Positions 45,067 to 45,160 of a stretch of DNA of 45,160 nt are shown here, one piece after another. Both the position numbers and the translations under genes were made by a program. The stretch is from assembly GCF_024586915.1 (NCBI RefSeq), contig NZ_JANBVS010000032.1, positions 1-45,160 on the forward strand, read 5' to 3'. The notes under the pieces were generated by a model. It was not told where the DNA came from. It saw only the letters and a program-made list of their open reading frames with translations, and ran no database searches. This stretch comes from Bradyrhizobium sp. SRS-191 (GTDB taxonomy: Bacteria > Pseudomonadota > Alphaproteobacteria > Rhizobiales > Xanthobacteraceae). Within the stretch, counting starts at the first letter, position 1, and every line of letters starts with the position of its first letter.

Positions 45067-45160
45067 GCCCTCTCCCCTTGCGGGAGAGGGCATGTAGGAC
45101 AGTGCAGCAAGCTCGGTTGGGTGAGGGGTATCTCTCCACACGTCTCACTCCCGGAGAGAT
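45067..45160. repeat. GCCCTCTCCC hairpin element, cut by the window end
   Basis: A 10-bp stem with loop CTTGC at 45067-45091 is followed by GGGTGAGGGGTATCTCTCC, just as in the element at 28255. By analogy an inverted second half should lie just beyond the window. Confidence 0.75.

Larger units (their letters stand above)
44029..45160. other. Repeat-packed noncoding region to the window end
   Basis: No convincing gene lies in the final 1132 bases; the open frames there lack ribosome sites and coding character. The region is a series of inverted repeats described separately: 44123-44150, 44183-44322, 44349-44395, 44653-44757, 44883-45033 and 45067 to the end. Confidence 0.6.

Overview
The window is a GC-rich chromosomal segment from an alphaproteobacterium, most likely Bradyrhizobium or a close relative. 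That placement is an inference from GC-rich codon use, the type of proteins (CheA with a fused receiver, many hybrid kinases and caspase-like proteins, GntR/FCD-controlled importers) and dispersed palindromic repeats of a kind I recall from that group. No rRNA or tRNA gene and no taxonomic marker is present. I see no phage, insertion sequence or CRISPR array.

Positions 1-9000 are signal transduction. The 3' end of a cheA gene with a C-terminal receiver is followed by cheW, cheY, cheR, a small PilZ-like gene and a single-domain receiver, all on the plus strand. A FixJ-like LuxR-type response regulator follows. It converges on a minus-strand pair made of a stand-alone receiver and a 1203-residue sensor-PAS-kinase-receiver hybrid. 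At 9390-11585 lies a large transmembrane chemoreceptor.

Positions 11614-17671 hold a catabolic locus. A GntR/FCD repressor is divergent from an operon for a NitT/TauT-type ABC importer, an IlvD/Edd sugar-acid dehydratase and an RraA-fold aldolase-like protein. A 26-bp perfect palindrome sits between the divergent starts and is the obvious operator. Positions 17919-24326 are a minus-strand series: oligopeptidase B, a class V aminotransferase, a secreted staphylococcal-nuclease-like protein and a 602-residue unknown protein with a DxDTT motif.

Positions 24684-36314 are the most distinctive part. Two secreted caspase-fold proteins both have the catalytic His/Cys dyad replaced by Tyr/Ser, and each lies close to one of two related periplasmic adaptor proteins. 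The second set is extended by TPR repeats, an OmpA-like lipid-envelope protein and a complete RND pump, so it looks like an envelope module of which the first set is a reduced or older copy. An L,D-transpeptidase and an acyl-homoserine-lactonase-like enzyme lie between them.

Positions 36354-44028 hold a GT39-type membrane glycosyltransferase, a Crp/Fnr regulator, an AsmA-family protein and a membrane-bound class III nucleotide cyclase. The last 1.1 kb is noncoding and packed with inverted repeats. The same repeat families also fill the gaps near 16.9, 17.8, 22.4, 25.8 and 28.2 kb.
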